A stretch of 64,000 nucleotides of DNA, from the NCBI RefSeq assembly GCF_004004565.1, contig NZ_SACM01000001.1:310001-374000 (forward strand), in the 5' to 3' direction. This document shows positions 28,357 through 38,661 of this stretch, piece after piece. The notes beneath the pieces are model-generated. The model was not told the origin of the DNA and did no database searches. It worked only from the letters and a program-made list of their open reading frames with translations. Numbering within the stretch: the first letter of the stretch is position 1; each line of letters starts with the position of its first letter. The translations under genes and the position numbers were made by a program. The stretch comes from Inhella crocodyli. Lineage in GTDB: Bacteria > Pseudomonadota > Gammaproteobacteria > Burkholderiales > Burkholderiaceae_C.

Positions 28357-29215
28357 GGCCGCCGCGGCCCGACCGCTGCGCAATGCCATGTCCATCGACG
28401 TGGAAGACTACTTCCAGGTCTCTGCGCTGGCGCCCTACATCCCGCGGGCCGACTGGGACCGCCGCGAGTGCCGCGCCGAGGCCAACGTGCGCCGCATCCT
28501 GGCCATGCTGGACGAGGCCGGTGTCAAAGCGACCTTCTTCACCCTGGGCTGGATCGCCGAGCGCCATCCGCAACTCGTGAAGGACATCGTGGCCGCCGGC
28601 CACGAACTGGCTAGCCATGGTTACGGCCACGAGCGGGCCAGCGACCTCGACCGGGCCGCCTTCACGCAGGACGTTCGGCGCGCCAAGGCCTTGCTCGAGG
28701 ACCTCGGTGGTGTGGCGGTGCAGGGCTACCGGGCGCCAAGCTTTTCCATCGGGGCCCAAAACCTGTGGGCCTTCGACGTGCTGCAAGAGGCGGGCTACCG
28801 CTACTCCAGCAGCGTCTACCCGATCGCCCACGACCACTACGGCATGCCGGATTCGCCCCGATTTGCCTACCCGGTTCGCGACGGCCTGATCGAGGTGCCG
28901 GTCACGACCAATCGCATCGGCGGCCGCAACCTGCCGTCCAGTGGCGGCGGCTACTTCCGACTGCTGCCCTACGGCGTGTCCCGCTGGCTCATTCGCCGCG
29001 TCAATGAGGTAGATGCCCAGTCGGCGGTCTTTTACTTCCACCCCTGGGAAATCGACCCCGACCAGCCCCGGGTCCCTGGGGTGGATGCCAAGTCGCGGTT
29101 CCGGCACTACGTCAACCTGTCCCGCACCGAGGGTCGTATCCGCCGGCTGTTGGGCGACTTCGCCTGGGGCCGGATGGACGAGATCTTCCTGCCGGCACCG
29201 GCCGCGGCGCACTGA
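28334..29215 (+). CDS. XrtA system polysaccharide deacetylase (NodB/CE4 family)
   Basis: The 293-residue product belongs to the family recalled as TIGR03006. The metal-binding and catalytic residues are visible: SIDVEDYF with D22 and D25, and ASHGYGH with the two histidines. GYRAPSFSIG, SSSVYPIAHDHYG and FYFHPWEID are conserved in this subgroup. It has no signal peptide, so it may act at the cytoplasmic face on lipid-linked sugars, or be exported by an unknown route. It probably removes N-acetyl groups from amino sugars of the polymer. The resulting free amines would be natural acceptors for the acyltransferases encoded nearby. Confidence 0.92.
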   Translation: MTTSPRTEAAAARPLRNAMSIDVEDYFQVSALAPYIPRADWDRRECRAEANVRRILAMLDEAGVKATFFTLGWIAERHPQLVKDIVAAGHELASHGYGHERASDLDRAAFTQDVRRAKALLEDLGGVAVQGYRAPSFSIGAQNLWAFDVLQEAGYRYSSSVYPIAHDHYGMPDSPRFAYPVRDGLIEVPVTTNRIGGRNLPSSGGGYFRLLPYGVSRWLIRRVNEVDAQSAVFYFHPWEIDPDQPRVPGVDAKSRFRHYVNLSRTEGRIRRLLGDFAWGRMDEIFLPAPAAAH

Positions 29216-30265
29216 ATGGGGGCCGACCTGCAGCTTCGGCCGCTGGCGCTGGCCGATGTCGCCCAATGTCGCGCTTGGGATGCGTACGTTCGTGCGCACC
29301 CGCAAGGCACGTTCTTCCACCTCTCGGGCTGGGCGCGTGCCGTCGAGGCGGTGTGGCGCCACCCCTGTCGCCTTCTGGGCGCCTGGCAGGCGGAGCGTCT
29401 GGTGGGGGTGTTGCCCCTGGGGGAGATCGACAGCTGGCTCTTCGGTCACGCCGTGTGCTCGGTGCCCTTCGCGGTGTACGGGGGCGTGTTGGCGGACGAC
29501 GACGCGGTGGCTCGTCAACTGGAGCGCGCGGGGCAGGCCTGGGCGGTGTCGCGGGGCGCCAGCCATTTGGAACTGCGCCACCTGGGGGAGCGCCGTCACC
29601 CCGACTGGGCCTTGCAAGACCTGTACGTGACCTTCCGCAAGGCCCTGGCACCCGACGACGAGACCAACCTCTTGGCCATCCCGCGCAAGCAGCGCGCGAT
29701 GGTGCGCAAGGGCATCGCCAACGGCTTGACCGCTGCGGTGGACGGCGACGCCAGCGTGTTCTTTTCACTCTTCGCGGACAACGTGCATCGGCACGGCACC
29801 CCGGCCATGCCACAGGCCTGGTTCCAAGCCCTGCTCGACGAATTCGGGCCCGATGCCGAGGTGCTCACCGTGCGCGGTCCCGACGGCACGCCGCTGTCGT
29901 CGGTGCTCAGCTTCTACTTCCGAGACGAGGTGCTGCCGTATTACGCCGGCGACGCTGTGGCGGCGCGAGACCTGGCGGCCAACGACTTCAAGTACTGGGC
30001 CCTCATGCAGCACGCCGTGCGGCGTGGCGCCCGCTTGTTCGACTACGGGCGCAGCAAGGTGGGCACGGGTCCCTACGCCTTCAAGAAGAACTGGGGCTTC
30101 ACGCCGCAGCCTTTGGCCTACGAGTTCTGTCTGTTCGGCGGTGCCGAAGTGCCGCAACACAACCCGAACAACCCGAAGTACCGCTTGGTGATCGAGGCAT
30201 GGCGGCGCTTGCCCCTGGCCGTGGCCAATCGGCTGGGCCCCCCCATCGTTCGAAGCCTCGGATGA
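29216..30265 (+). CDS. FemAB-like protein, XrtA/PEP-CTERM associated (TIGR03019-like)
   Basis: The 349-residue product starts directly after the deacetylase stop. FemAB-family proteins are GNAT-fold transferases that add aminoacyl groups from aminoacyl-tRNA to peptidoglycan peptides. Conserved phrases are PQGTFFHLSGWARAVE, IPRKQRAMVRKGIANGL, DNVHRHGTPAMPQAWF and FDYGRSKVGTGPYAFKKNWGF. The acceptor here is unlikely to be peptidoglycan; the constant link with exosortase A loci suggests that it modifies the polysaccharide or a PEP-CTERM substrate. Whether it uses aminoacyl-tRNA is not known. The stop overlaps the next start (ATGA). Confidence 0.88.
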   Translation: MGADLQLRPLALADVAQCRAWDAYVRAHPQGTFFHLSGWARAVEAVWRHPCRLLGAWQAERLVGVLPLGEIDSWLFGHAVCSVPFAVYGGVLADDDAVARQLERAGQAWAVSRGASHLELRHLGERRHPDWALQDLYVTFRKALAPDDETNLLAIPRKQRAMVRKGIANGLTAAVDGDASVFFSLFADNVHRHGTPAMPQAWFQALLDEFGPDAEVLTVRGPDGTPLSSVLSFYFRDEVLPYYAGDAVAARDLAANDFKYWALMQHAVRRGARLFDYGRSKVGTGPYAFKKNWGFTPQPLAYEFCLFGGAEVPQHNPNNPKYRLVIEAWRRLPLAVANRLGPPIVRSLG

Positions 30266-31452
30266 AGCTGCTCTACCTTGTTCACCGGATGCCGTACCCG
30301 CCCAACAAGGGCGACAAGGTACCGTCTTACCACCTGTTGCGCCACTTGGCCGACCGGCACGATGTGTTCCTGGGCACCTTCATCGACGACCCCGAAGACG
30401 AAGCCCACGTGGACACCGTGAAGGCCTGGTGCCGCGATGCGCACTTTGTGCGCCTGAACCCCCGGCGGGCCCGCTGGGCGAGCTTGCGCGGTCTGCTCAC
30501 CGGCGAGCCGCTGGGCCTGCCGTACTACCGCGATGCCGGTCTTCGCGACTGGGTGCGACGGACCGTGGCGGCGCAGCGGATCGATGGGATCTTGGTGTTT
30601 TCGTCGACGATGGCGCAGTACGCCGAAGGCCTGGGGCTGCCGACCTGGGTCGACTTCGTCGACTTGGACAGTGCCAAGTGGACGGCCTACGCGCAACAGC
30701 ATCGCTGGCCCTTGTCGTGGCTCTACGCCCGCGAAGGCCGGCAACTCTTGCGCTACGAGCGCCAGGTCGCGGCCTGGGCCCGGGCCTCGTTCTTTGTGAC
30801 CGAGGCCGAGTGCCGCCTGTTTCGCGAGGCGGCCCCCGAGGTGGCACCGCGTGTGCACGCTTTGTGCAACGGGGTGGACGCCGAGTTTTTCTCGCCCCAG
30901 CCCGAGCGGGGGTCGCCTTACCCCGCGGACGTGACGCCGGTCGTGTTCACCGGGGCCATGGACTACTGGCCCAATGTCGACGCTGTCACTTGGTTCGTTC
31001 AAGACATGCTGCCGCGCCTGAAGGCCAACTGGCCACAACTGCGCTTCTACATCGTCGGCCGCAGTCCCACGCCAGCGGTCAAGGCCCTGGCCGGTCCCGA
31101 CGTGGAGGTCACCGGCACCGTGCCCGACGTTCGGCCTTACTTGCAGCACGCGGCCGTGGTGGTGGCGCCCTTGCGCCTGGCTCGGGGCATCCAGAACAAG
31201 GTGCTGGAGGCCATGGCCATGGCGCGCCCCGTGGTGGCCGCTTCGCATTGCGTGCAGGCCATCGACGGATGCCAAGCCGGTGAGGTGACCGCGGCAGACA
31301 CGGTGGACGAGTACCTGCAAGCCGTGGAAGCTTGGCTGGCGCATCCGGCAGCGGCCGAGGCGGTCGGGCAGGCCGCACGGTGCCGTGTGCTTGACGGCTT
31401 TGCTTGGCCCGCGCGCTTGGCGCCCCTGGACCGCGCCTTGGCGGCGCCGTGA
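30262..31452 (+). CDS. Glycosyltransferase, exosortase A system (TIGR03087-like, GT4)
   Basis: The 396-residue product begins MKLLYLVHRMPYPPNKGDKVPSY, the characteristic start of the sugar transferase family linked to PEP-CTERM/EpsH systems. It has the GT-B fold; the C-terminal nucleotide-sugar half includes CNGVDAEFF, FTGAMDYWPNVDAV and the E-x7-E-like region RGIQNKVLEAMAMARPVVA. It is a cytoplasmic enzyme that adds a sugar to the lipid-linked repeat unit. Donor and linkage cannot be read from the sequence. It overlaps the FemAB-like gene by four bases, and the exosortase gene starts one base after its stop. Confidence 0.92.
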   Translation: MKLLYLVHRMPYPPNKGDKVPSYHLLRHLADRHDVFLGTFIDDPEDEAHVDTVKAWCRDAHFVRLNPRRARWASLRGLLTGEPLGLPYYRDAGLRDWVRRTVAAQRIDGILVFSSTMAQYAEGLGLPTWVDFVDLDSAKWTAYAQQHRWPLSWLYAREGRQLLRYERQVAAWARASFFVTEAECRLFREAAPEVAPRVHALCNGVDAEFFSPQPERGSPYPADVTPVVFTGAMDYWPNVDAVTWFVQDMLPRLKANWPQLRFYIVGRSPTPAVKALAGPDVEVTGTVPDVRPYLQHAAVVVAPLRLARGIQNKVLEAMAMARPVVAASHCVQAIDGCQAGEVTAADTVDEYLQAVEAWLAHPAAAEAVGQAARCRVLDGFAWPARLAPLDRALAAP

Positions 31453-31453
31453 G

Positions 31454-32992
31454 ATGAGCATGAGCGAAACCCGCAGCGCCTGGACGCGAAGCCTGTTGAT
31501 CTTGGGGGTCGCCCTGGCCTGGATGGCCTGGGTGCACCGGGAGGCCGGGCTGGGAATGGTCACGATTTGGTGGCGCAGCGACACGTTTGCCCACGCCTTG
31601 TTGGTGCCACCGATCGCCCTGTGGCTGGTTTGGCGTCGACGGCAAGAACTGGCTGCCTTGACCCCCATGCCCAGCATTTGGGGGGCTTTGCCTTTCGGGT
31701 TGGGGCTGCTGTTGGTCACGCTGGGTGAGTTGGCGCAAGTGAACGCGGCCCAACACTTTGGCCTGGTGTTCCTGCTGCAGGGCAGCGTGTGGCTGGTGTT
31801 GGGCAACGCTGTGACTCGCCGTATGGCGTTTCCGCTGCTCTTCCTGCTGTTCGCGCCCCCGTTTGGCGAGTTCCTGCTGCCGGCCATGATGGGCGCCACG
31901 GCGGACTTCACCGTGGCCGCCCTGCGCTTGACCGGCGTGCCGGTCTACCGCGAAGGCCTGCAGTTCGTGATCCCCTCGGGCCACTGGTCGGTGGTGGAGG
32001 CGTGTTCCGGCGTGCGCTACCTGATGGCCTCGGTGATGGTGGGAAGCCTGTTCGCTTACCTGAACTTCAACCGCTGGCCCAAGCGCTTGGCCTTTGTGGC
32101 CTTTGCCACCGTCATGCCGCTGGTGGCCAACTGGGTTCGCGCCTACCTGATCGTGATGCTGGGGCACCTGTCGGGCAACGAGTTGGCCACCGGGGCCGAT
32201 CACCTGGTGTACGGGTGGGTGTTCTTCGGTCTGATCATGATGCTGATGTTCTGGGTGGGTTCTCGCTTCGCCGACCCCTTGCCCGCGGACGATGACCATC
32301 CTTTTGCCCAGGTGCAGGTGGCACCGCGGCCGGGGCATTGGGCGCTTGCGGCTGGCGCCCTGGTGCTGATGACCGCCTTGGCATGGTGGGCCCAGGGCTT
32401 GCGTATGTCGGCGGCGGTACCCGACGCGGTCCCGGCGCTGAGCGCTCCGTGGGCCACCGAGCCTGGCGTTGGGCTGGACTCGCCCGGGCTGGGCGCGGTG
32501 CTGGGCGCCGACGCCGACCTGCGCTGGGCCCGCGCGAGCGAGGCGGGGCCCGTTGTTCACGGCTACGTGGGCTATGTCGCTCGCCAGCGGGCTGGGTCCC
32601 GCGCCGTGGCCAGCACCAGCGTGGTGGTGGCCAACCAAGACAAGAACTGGCAAATCCTGAGTCACGAGCGGCTCACGGTAGAGGCGGTGTCGCAAGAAGA
32701 GTTGCGGTTGCGCTCGCGCCTGCCCATGGCCGATGGGGAATGGCGCGCACGCCGCTTCTACTGGGTGGATGGCTGGTTCGGCGACAGCGAGATCGAGGCC
32801 AAGTGGCGGGGCCTGTGGCAACTCGCCCGCGGACGTGGCGATGCCGCGGCCATGGTGGTCTTGGCCGTGCGCGAAGGCCCGCAGGCGCAAGCTGCGTTGG
32901 CCGGCGAATGGGCCCGCTTGCGCGCCCCCCTGAATGAACGCCTCGCGGCATTGGGGTCAACCCCTGCTGCTGGGCACAATGCCGCCCCTTGA
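31454..32992 (+). CDS. xrtA: Exosortase A fused to EpsI-type domain
   Basis: Exosortase A is a membrane cysteine transpeptidase that cuts PEP-CTERM tails and is thought to transfer the protein to the cell surface. I start at ATG 31454 (MSMSETRSAW); ATG 31460 is possible. The 512-residue product has about eight membrane segments in its first 280 residues. The predicted triad is C184 in EACSGVRYLMA, R229 in NWVRAYLIVMLGH and H250 in ADHLVYGWVFFG. From about 330 a periplasmic EpsI-like domain follows (HGYVGYVARQRAGSR, FYWVDGWFG), as in classical fused XrtA. No PEP-CTERM protein is encoded in the window, so its substrates must lie elsewhere. Confidence 0.96.
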   Translation: MSMSETRSAWTRSLLILGVALAWMAWVHREAGLGMVTIWWRSDTFAHALLVPPIALWLVWRRRQELAALTPMPSIWGALPFGLGLLLVTLGELAQVNAAQHFGLVFLLQGSVWLVLGNAVTRRMAFPLLFLLFAPPFGEFLLPAMMGATADFTVAALRLTGVPVYREGLQFVIPSGHWSVVEACSGVRYLMASVMVGSLFAYLNFNRWPKRLAFVAFATVMPLVANWVRAYLIVMLGHLSGNELATGADHLVYGWVFFGLIMMLMFWVGSRFADPLPADDDHPFAQVQVAPRPGHWALAAGALVLMTALAWWAQGLRMSAAVPDAVPALSAPWATEPGVGLDSPGLGAVLGADADLRWARASEAGPVVHGYVGYVARQRAGSRAVASTSVVVANQDKNWQILSHERLTVEAVSQEELRLRSRLPMADGEWRARRFYWVDGWFGDSEIEAKWRGLWQLARGRGDAAAMVVLAVREGPQAQAALAGEWARLRAPLNERLAALGSTPAAGHNAAP

Positions 32993-33035
32993 GGGCGCGC
33001 CCCTCCATTCCAGCGACGAAGACGGAGCAATCGAG

Positions 33036-34316
<1,281 letters not shown>

Positions 34317-34327
34317 ACGCGGCGGAC

Positions 34328-35482
34328 GTGGCCGTGTCTGCGGCCTCGCCGCTGGTGCTGCACGTGGTCTACCGGTTCGACACCGGGGGCCTTGAGAACG
34401 GTGTGGTCAACCTGATCAATCGCCTGGATGGCTACCGCCACGCGGTGTTGGCATTGACCGAGTGCGCCGAAGGGTTCACCCAGCGTGTGCAGCGGCCGGG
34501 CACACGGTTTGTGTCGCTGCACAAGCCGGCAGGGCAGGGGATGAAAGTGGCGCCGGCGTTCGCCCGCGCCCTCCGAGAATTGCGTCCGGACGTGGTGCAC
34601 ACGCGCAACCTGGCGGCGCTCGAGATGCAGTTGCCCACTTGGTGGAGCGGCATCGGTGCGCGCGTTCACGGCGAGCACGGCCGCGATGCCGACGACCTGG
34701 ACGGTCGCTCGCGCAAACACCGCTGGATGCGGCGCGCCTTTCGGCCCTTCGTGCAGCATTACGTGGCCCTGTCGGGCGAGTTGGAGGGCTACCTGCACGA
34801 GCGCGTGGGCGTGCCCCACTCGCGCATCACCCGCATTTGCAACGGCGTCGACACCGACCGCTTCCAGCCCGCGGGCGAACGCCTTCCCTTGCCAGAGTCA
34901 CCCTTCAACGACCCGGCCTGCTTCGTGTTCGGCACGGTCGGCCGCATGGCCACCGTCAAGGCGCAGACCGACTTGGTGGAGGCCTTCGTGCAGGCGGTGC
35001 AGGCCGAGCCCGTGCAGCGGGCGCACTGGCGCCTGGTGCTGGTGGGCGACGGCCCACTGCGCGCGGCATGCGCCCAACGTTTGACGGCGGCTGGCCTGGC
35101 CGACCGCGCTTGGTTGCCCGGCGACCGTCGCGACATCCCGGCGTTGATGCGCGGCTTCGACGCCTTTGTGCTGCCCTCGTGGGCCGAAGGTATCTCCAAC
35201 ACCGTGTTGGAGGCCATGGCCAGCGGCCTGCCCGTGGTCGCCACGCAAGTCGGCGGCAACGCCGAGTTGGTCGACGAAGGACGGACCGGCAAGCTCGTTC
35301 CGGCCGCGCAGCCGAACGAATTGGCCCGCGCTCTGGTGGAGGTGGCGGCCGATCGTTCCGCGGCTCGCGCCCTGGGGGCGGCGGGCCGCGCGCGCGCGCT
35401 GTCGCAGTTCAGCCTGGACGCCATGGTCAGCGCCTACGATTCCCTGTACCGGGGCCTGTTGCGCCCGGCTCCCCTTCATTGA
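34328..35482 (+). CDS. Glycosyltransferase, exosortase A system (TIGR03088-like, GT4)
   Basis: The 384-residue product starts with GTG at 34328, or at a second GTG six bases later. LVLHVVYRFDTGGLENGVVNLINRL is the hallmark of the PEP-CTERM-linked sugar transferase family recalled as TIGR03088. The C-terminal donor domain carries VGDGPLRAACAQRL, LPSWAEGISNTVLEAMASGLPVVAT and GGNAELVDEGRTGKLV. It is a retaining GT4 enzyme that adds one sugar of the repeat unit in the cytoplasm. It lies between the UDP-sugar dehydrogenase and the amidotransferase with gaps of 11 and 9 bases. Confidence 0.92.
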   Translation: MAVSAASPLVLHVVYRFDTGGLENGVVNLINRLDGYRHAVLALTECAEGFTQRVQRPGTRFVSLHKPAGQGMKVAPAFARALRELRPDVVHTRNLAALEMQLPTWWSGIGARVHGEHGRDADDLDGRSRKHRWMRRAFRPFVQHYVALSGELEGYLHERVGVPHSRITRICNGVDTDRFQPAGERLPLPESPFNDPACFVFGTVGRMATVKAQTDLVEAFVQAVQAEPVQRAHWRLVLVGDGPLRAACAQRLTAAGLADRAWLPGDRRDIPALMRGFDAFVLPSWAEGISNTVLEAMASGLPVVATQVGGNAELVDEGRTGKLVPAAQPNELARALVEVAADRSAARALGAAGRARALSQFSLDAMVSAYDSLYRGLLRPAPLH

Positions 35483-35491
35483 GACTCACCC

Positions 35492-37438
35492 ATGTGCGGC
35501 ATCACTGGCTTGTTTGACACCCGCGAGCAGCGCTCTCCGGAGCGCGAGCGCCTGCACCGCATGAACGAGTCCCAGCACCACCGGGGCCCCGACGAAGGCG
35601 ACTTGCACCTGCAACCGGGCGTGGGTTTCGGGCACCGCCGCTTGTCCATCATCGACGTGGCCACGGGGCAGCAGCCGATCTTCAACGGCGACCGCACCGT
35701 GGCCTTGGTGTTCAACGGCGAGATCTACAACTACCAGGCCCTGATGGCCGAGTTGCAGGCGGCCGGCTACGCGTTTCGCACCAAGAGCGACTCCGAAACC
35801 ATCGTTCACGCTTGGCAGCATTGGGGCGAGGACTGCGTGCAGCACCTGCGAGGCATGTTCGCGTTCGCCATCTACGACAGCCGTCGCCAGTGCCTGTTCA
35901 TGGCCCGCGACCGCATGGGCGTGAAACCCATGCACTACGCGCTGTTGCCGGACGGCTGGCTGTTGTTCGGCTCGGAGCTGAAGAGCCTGCTGGCCCACGG
36001 AGGCCTGTCGCGCGAGCTCGACCCCTGCGCGGTCGAGGAGTACTTCGCGCTCGGCTACGCGGCCGAGCCCCGCACCGTGTTCAAGGGCGCGAAGAAGTTG
36101 GCCCCCGGGCACTGCGTGTTGTGGCAACGCGGCGCCGCCAGCGAGCCGCAGCCCCGGCCGTATTGGGACGTGAAGTTCACGTTGGACAGTCGCATCAGTC
36201 AGGCCGATGCCGAGGCCGAGTTGCGCGAGCGCCTGACCGAGTCGGTCAAGCTGCGCATGATTTCCGAAGTGCCCCTGGGCGCCTTCCTCAGTGGTGGGGT
36301 GGACAGCAGTGCGGTGGTGGCCACGATGGCCCAGGTGCAGTCCGACCCGGTCATCACCTGCTCCATGGGCTTCGACGACCCGAAGTTCAACGAGATCGAG
36401 TTCGCACAGATGGTGGCCGACCGCTACCGCACGGCGCACCACGTGCAGACGGTGGCCAGCGACGACTTCGACCTCATCGACACCCTGGCGCGCTTGTACG
36501 ACGAGCCTTTCGCCGACAGTTCGGCCATCCCGACCTACCGGGTCAGTCAGTTGGCCCGCCGCCAAGTCACCGTGGCCTTGTCGGGCGATGGCGGCGACGA
36601 GACCTTCGGGGGCTACCGCCGCTACCGCATGCACCTCATGGAAGAGCGTTTGCGCTCGGCCTTGCCGTACGGGCTGCGCAAGCCCTTGTTCGGCACCTTG
36701 GGCGCGGTCTATCCCAAGATGGACTGGGCCCCGCGTTTCCTGCGCGCCAAGACCACCTTCGAGGGCCTGGCCCGCAGCTCGGTGCAGGCCTACTTCCATT
36801 CCGTGTCGATCTTGCGCGGCCCGATGCGGGACGCTTTGTTCTCCGACCGGTTCAAACGGGAGCTGGGGGGCTACAACGCCTTCGAGGTGTTCGAGCACCA
36901 CGGCGCCAAGGCGGGCACCGACGACCCGCTGGCCCTGATCCAGTACCTGGACTACAAGACCTACTTGGTCGGTGACATCAACACCAAGGTCGACCGCGCG
37001 GCGATGGCGCATTCGCTGGAGGTGCGCGAGCCGCTGATGGACCATCCGCTGATCGAGTGGCTGGCCACCTTGCCGTCGCACCTGAAGATCCAAGGTCAGG
37101 AGGGCAAGTTCCTCTTCAAGAAGGCCATGGAGCCCTTGCTGCCGCACGACGTGCTGTACCGGCCCAAGATGGGATTCGCCGTGCCGCTGGCGCGGTGGTT
37201 CCGCGGCCCCTTGAAGCAGCGGGTGCGCGACAGCCTGTTGGGCGATCGCCTGGCGGCCACCGGTTGGTTCCAGCGCGACTACCTGCAGCACCTGGTGGAG
37301 GCCCACCAGAGCGGACAGCGCGACTACAGCGCCCCCATTTGGACCCTGATGATGTTCGAAGGATTCTTGCGACAGGTCGTGGATGCGCCCGAGTCGATCG
37401 GCTTGCCCGTGCCCCAGCGCGAAGGAGCGGTGGCATGA
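35492..37438 (+). CDS. XrtA/PEP-CTERM system amidotransferase (asparagine synthetase B type)
   Basis: The 648-residue product has both AsnB halves. The glutaminase domain begins MCGITGLFDT, so C2 is the nucleophile after removal of Met, with HHRGPDEG and NGEIYNYQ completing the site. The synthetase half has the ATP PP-loop SGGVDSS at 267-273 and SGDGGDETFGGYRRY. It matches the family recalled as TIGR03108. It probably forms an amide on a carboxyl group using glutamine nitrogen, possibly on the uronic acid made by the neighbouring dehydrogenase. Plain asparagine synthesis is less likely because this family is confined to exosortase loci. It overlaps the next gene (ATGA). Confidence 0.93.
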   Translation: MCGITGLFDTREQRSPERERLHRMNESQHHRGPDEGDLHLQPGVGFGHRRLSIIDVATGQQPIFNGDRTVALVFNGEIYNYQALMAELQAAGYAFRTKSDSETIVHAWQHWGEDCVQHLRGMFAFAIYDSRRQCLFMARDRMGVKPMHYALLPDGWLLFGSELKSLLAHGGLSRELDPCAVEEYFALGYAAEPRTVFKGAKKLAPGHCVLWQRGAASEPQPRPYWDVKFTLDSRISQADAEAELRERLTESVKLRMISEVPLGAFLSGGVDSSAVVATMAQVQSDPVITCSMGFDDPKFNEIEFAQMVADRYRTAHHVQTVASDDFDLIDTLARLYDEPFADSSAIPTYRVSQLARRQVTVALSGDGGDETFGGYRRYRMHLMEERLRSALPYGLRKPLFGTLGAVYPKMDWAPRFLRAKTTFEGLARSSVQAYFHSVSILRGPMRDALFSDRFKRELGGYNAFEVFEHHGAKAGTDDPLALIQYLDYKTYLVGDINTKVDRAAMAHSLEVREPLMDHPLIEWLATLPSHLKIQGQEGKFLFKKAMEPLLPHDVLYRPKMGFAVPLARWFRGPLKQRVRDSLLGDRLAATGWFQRDYLQHLVEAHQSGQRDYSAPIWTLMMFEGFLRQVVDAPESIGLPVPQREGAVA

Positions 37439-38661
37439 AGGTCCTGCACGTTTTCGACCACACCATCCCCCTGCACAGCGGTTACACCTTTCGCAGCCTG
37501 GCCTTGCTCCGCGGTCAGCGGGCCTTGGGGTGGGAGACCTTCCACCTCAGCAGCCCCAAGCACAGCGCGGGCCTGGGCGACAAGGCCGACGGCGCCTTGG
37601 AAGACACCGTGGACGGTTGGCACTTCTACCGCACCCCCGAATTGCCGACGTCCAGCTTGCCGGTGCTGCGCGAGGCCCAACTGATGAAGTCGGTGGAGCG
37701 CCGGCTGGAGGCGGTGGCGTCGCAGCTTCGGCCCGATGTCATCCATGCCCATTCGCCCGTGCTCAACGCCTTGCCGGCCTTGAAGGTGGGGGAGCGTTTG
37801 CGGATCCCGGTGGTCTACGAGGTGCGCGCTTTTTGGGAAGACGCCGCGGTGGACCACGGCAGCACCCACGAGGGCAGCGTGCGCTACCGCCTGACCCGGG
37901 CCATGGAAACCCGGGCGCTGAAGCGAGCGGCCCACGTGTTCACCATCTGCGAGGGCCTGCGCCACGACATCGTGGCCCGCGGCCTGCCGGCCGACGGGGT
38001 GACCGTCATCCCCAATGCCGTGGACATCGAGGCCTTCACGCCCAGTGGCGAACCCGATGAAGCCTTGAAGGCCCAGTTGGGCCTGAGCGGCTGCACGGTG
38101 TTGGGTTTCATCGGCAGTTTCTACGCCTACGAAGGCCTGGACCTGCTGGTCGAGGCCTTGCCGGCCGTGCTGGCCGCCAAGCCCGACGTCCGGGTGCTGC
38201 TGGTGGGCGGCGGCCCGCAGGATGCCGCCCTGAAGGCGCAGGTGGCCCAGTTGGGCCTCAGCGATCGCGTCGTCTTCACCGGCCGGGTGCCGCACGCCGA
38301 GGTGCAGCGGTACTACGACCTGGTCGACCTCTTGGTTTACCCCCGGCACTCCATGCGACTCACCGAGTTGGTGACGCCGCTCAAGCCGCTGGAGGCGATG
38401 GCCCAAGGGCGCCTGCTCCTGGCCTCGGACGTGGGCGGCCACCGCGAGTTGATTCGCGACGGTGACACGGGCAAGCTGTTCCGCGCCGGCTCGGCCCCGG
38501 CCCTGGCCCAGGCCGCCTTGGACCTGCTCGCGGCCCCTCAGACTTGGCCCGCGGTCCGTGCGGCCGGCCGGCGGTTCGTCGAAACCGAGCGCAATTGGAC
38601 GGTCTCGGTGTCCCACTACCCGGCGGCGTACGCCAAAGTGCTGGGCCGAGGGAGCGCGTGA
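37435..38661 (+). CDS. Glycosyltransferase, exosortase A-associated (TIGR04063-like, GT4)
   Basis: The 408-residue product begins MKVLHVFDHTIPLHSGYTFRS, the signature of the family recalled as TIGR04063. Other features are VIHAHSPVLNALPAL, YEVRAFWEDAAVDHGS and the C-terminal ELVTPLKPLEAMAQGRLLLASDVGGH with GDTGKLF. It is a cytoplasmic GT-B glycosyltransferase of unknown donor. It shares four bases with the amidotransferase gene before it and four (GTGA) with the glycosyltransferase after it, a tight translational coupling chain. Confidence 0.92.
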   Translation: MKVLHVFDHTIPLHSGYTFRSLALLRGQRALGWETFHLSSPKHSAGLGDKADGALEDTVDGWHFYRTPELPTSSLPVLREAQLMKSVERRLEAVASQLRPDVIHAHSPVLNALPALKVGERLRIPVVYEVRAFWEDAAVDHGSTHEGSVRYRLTRAMETRALKRAAHVFTICEGLRHDIVARGLPADGVTVIPNAVDIEAFTPSGEPDEALKAQLGLSGCTVLGFIGSFYAYEGLDLLVEALPAVLAAKPDVRVLLVGGGPQDAALKAQVAQLGLSDRVVFTGRVPHAEVQRYYDLVDLLVYPRHSMRLTELVTPLKPLEAMAQGRLLLASDVGGHRELIRDGDTGKLFRAGSAPALAQAALDLLAAPQTWPAVRAAGRRFVETERNWTVSVSHYPAAYAKVLGRGSA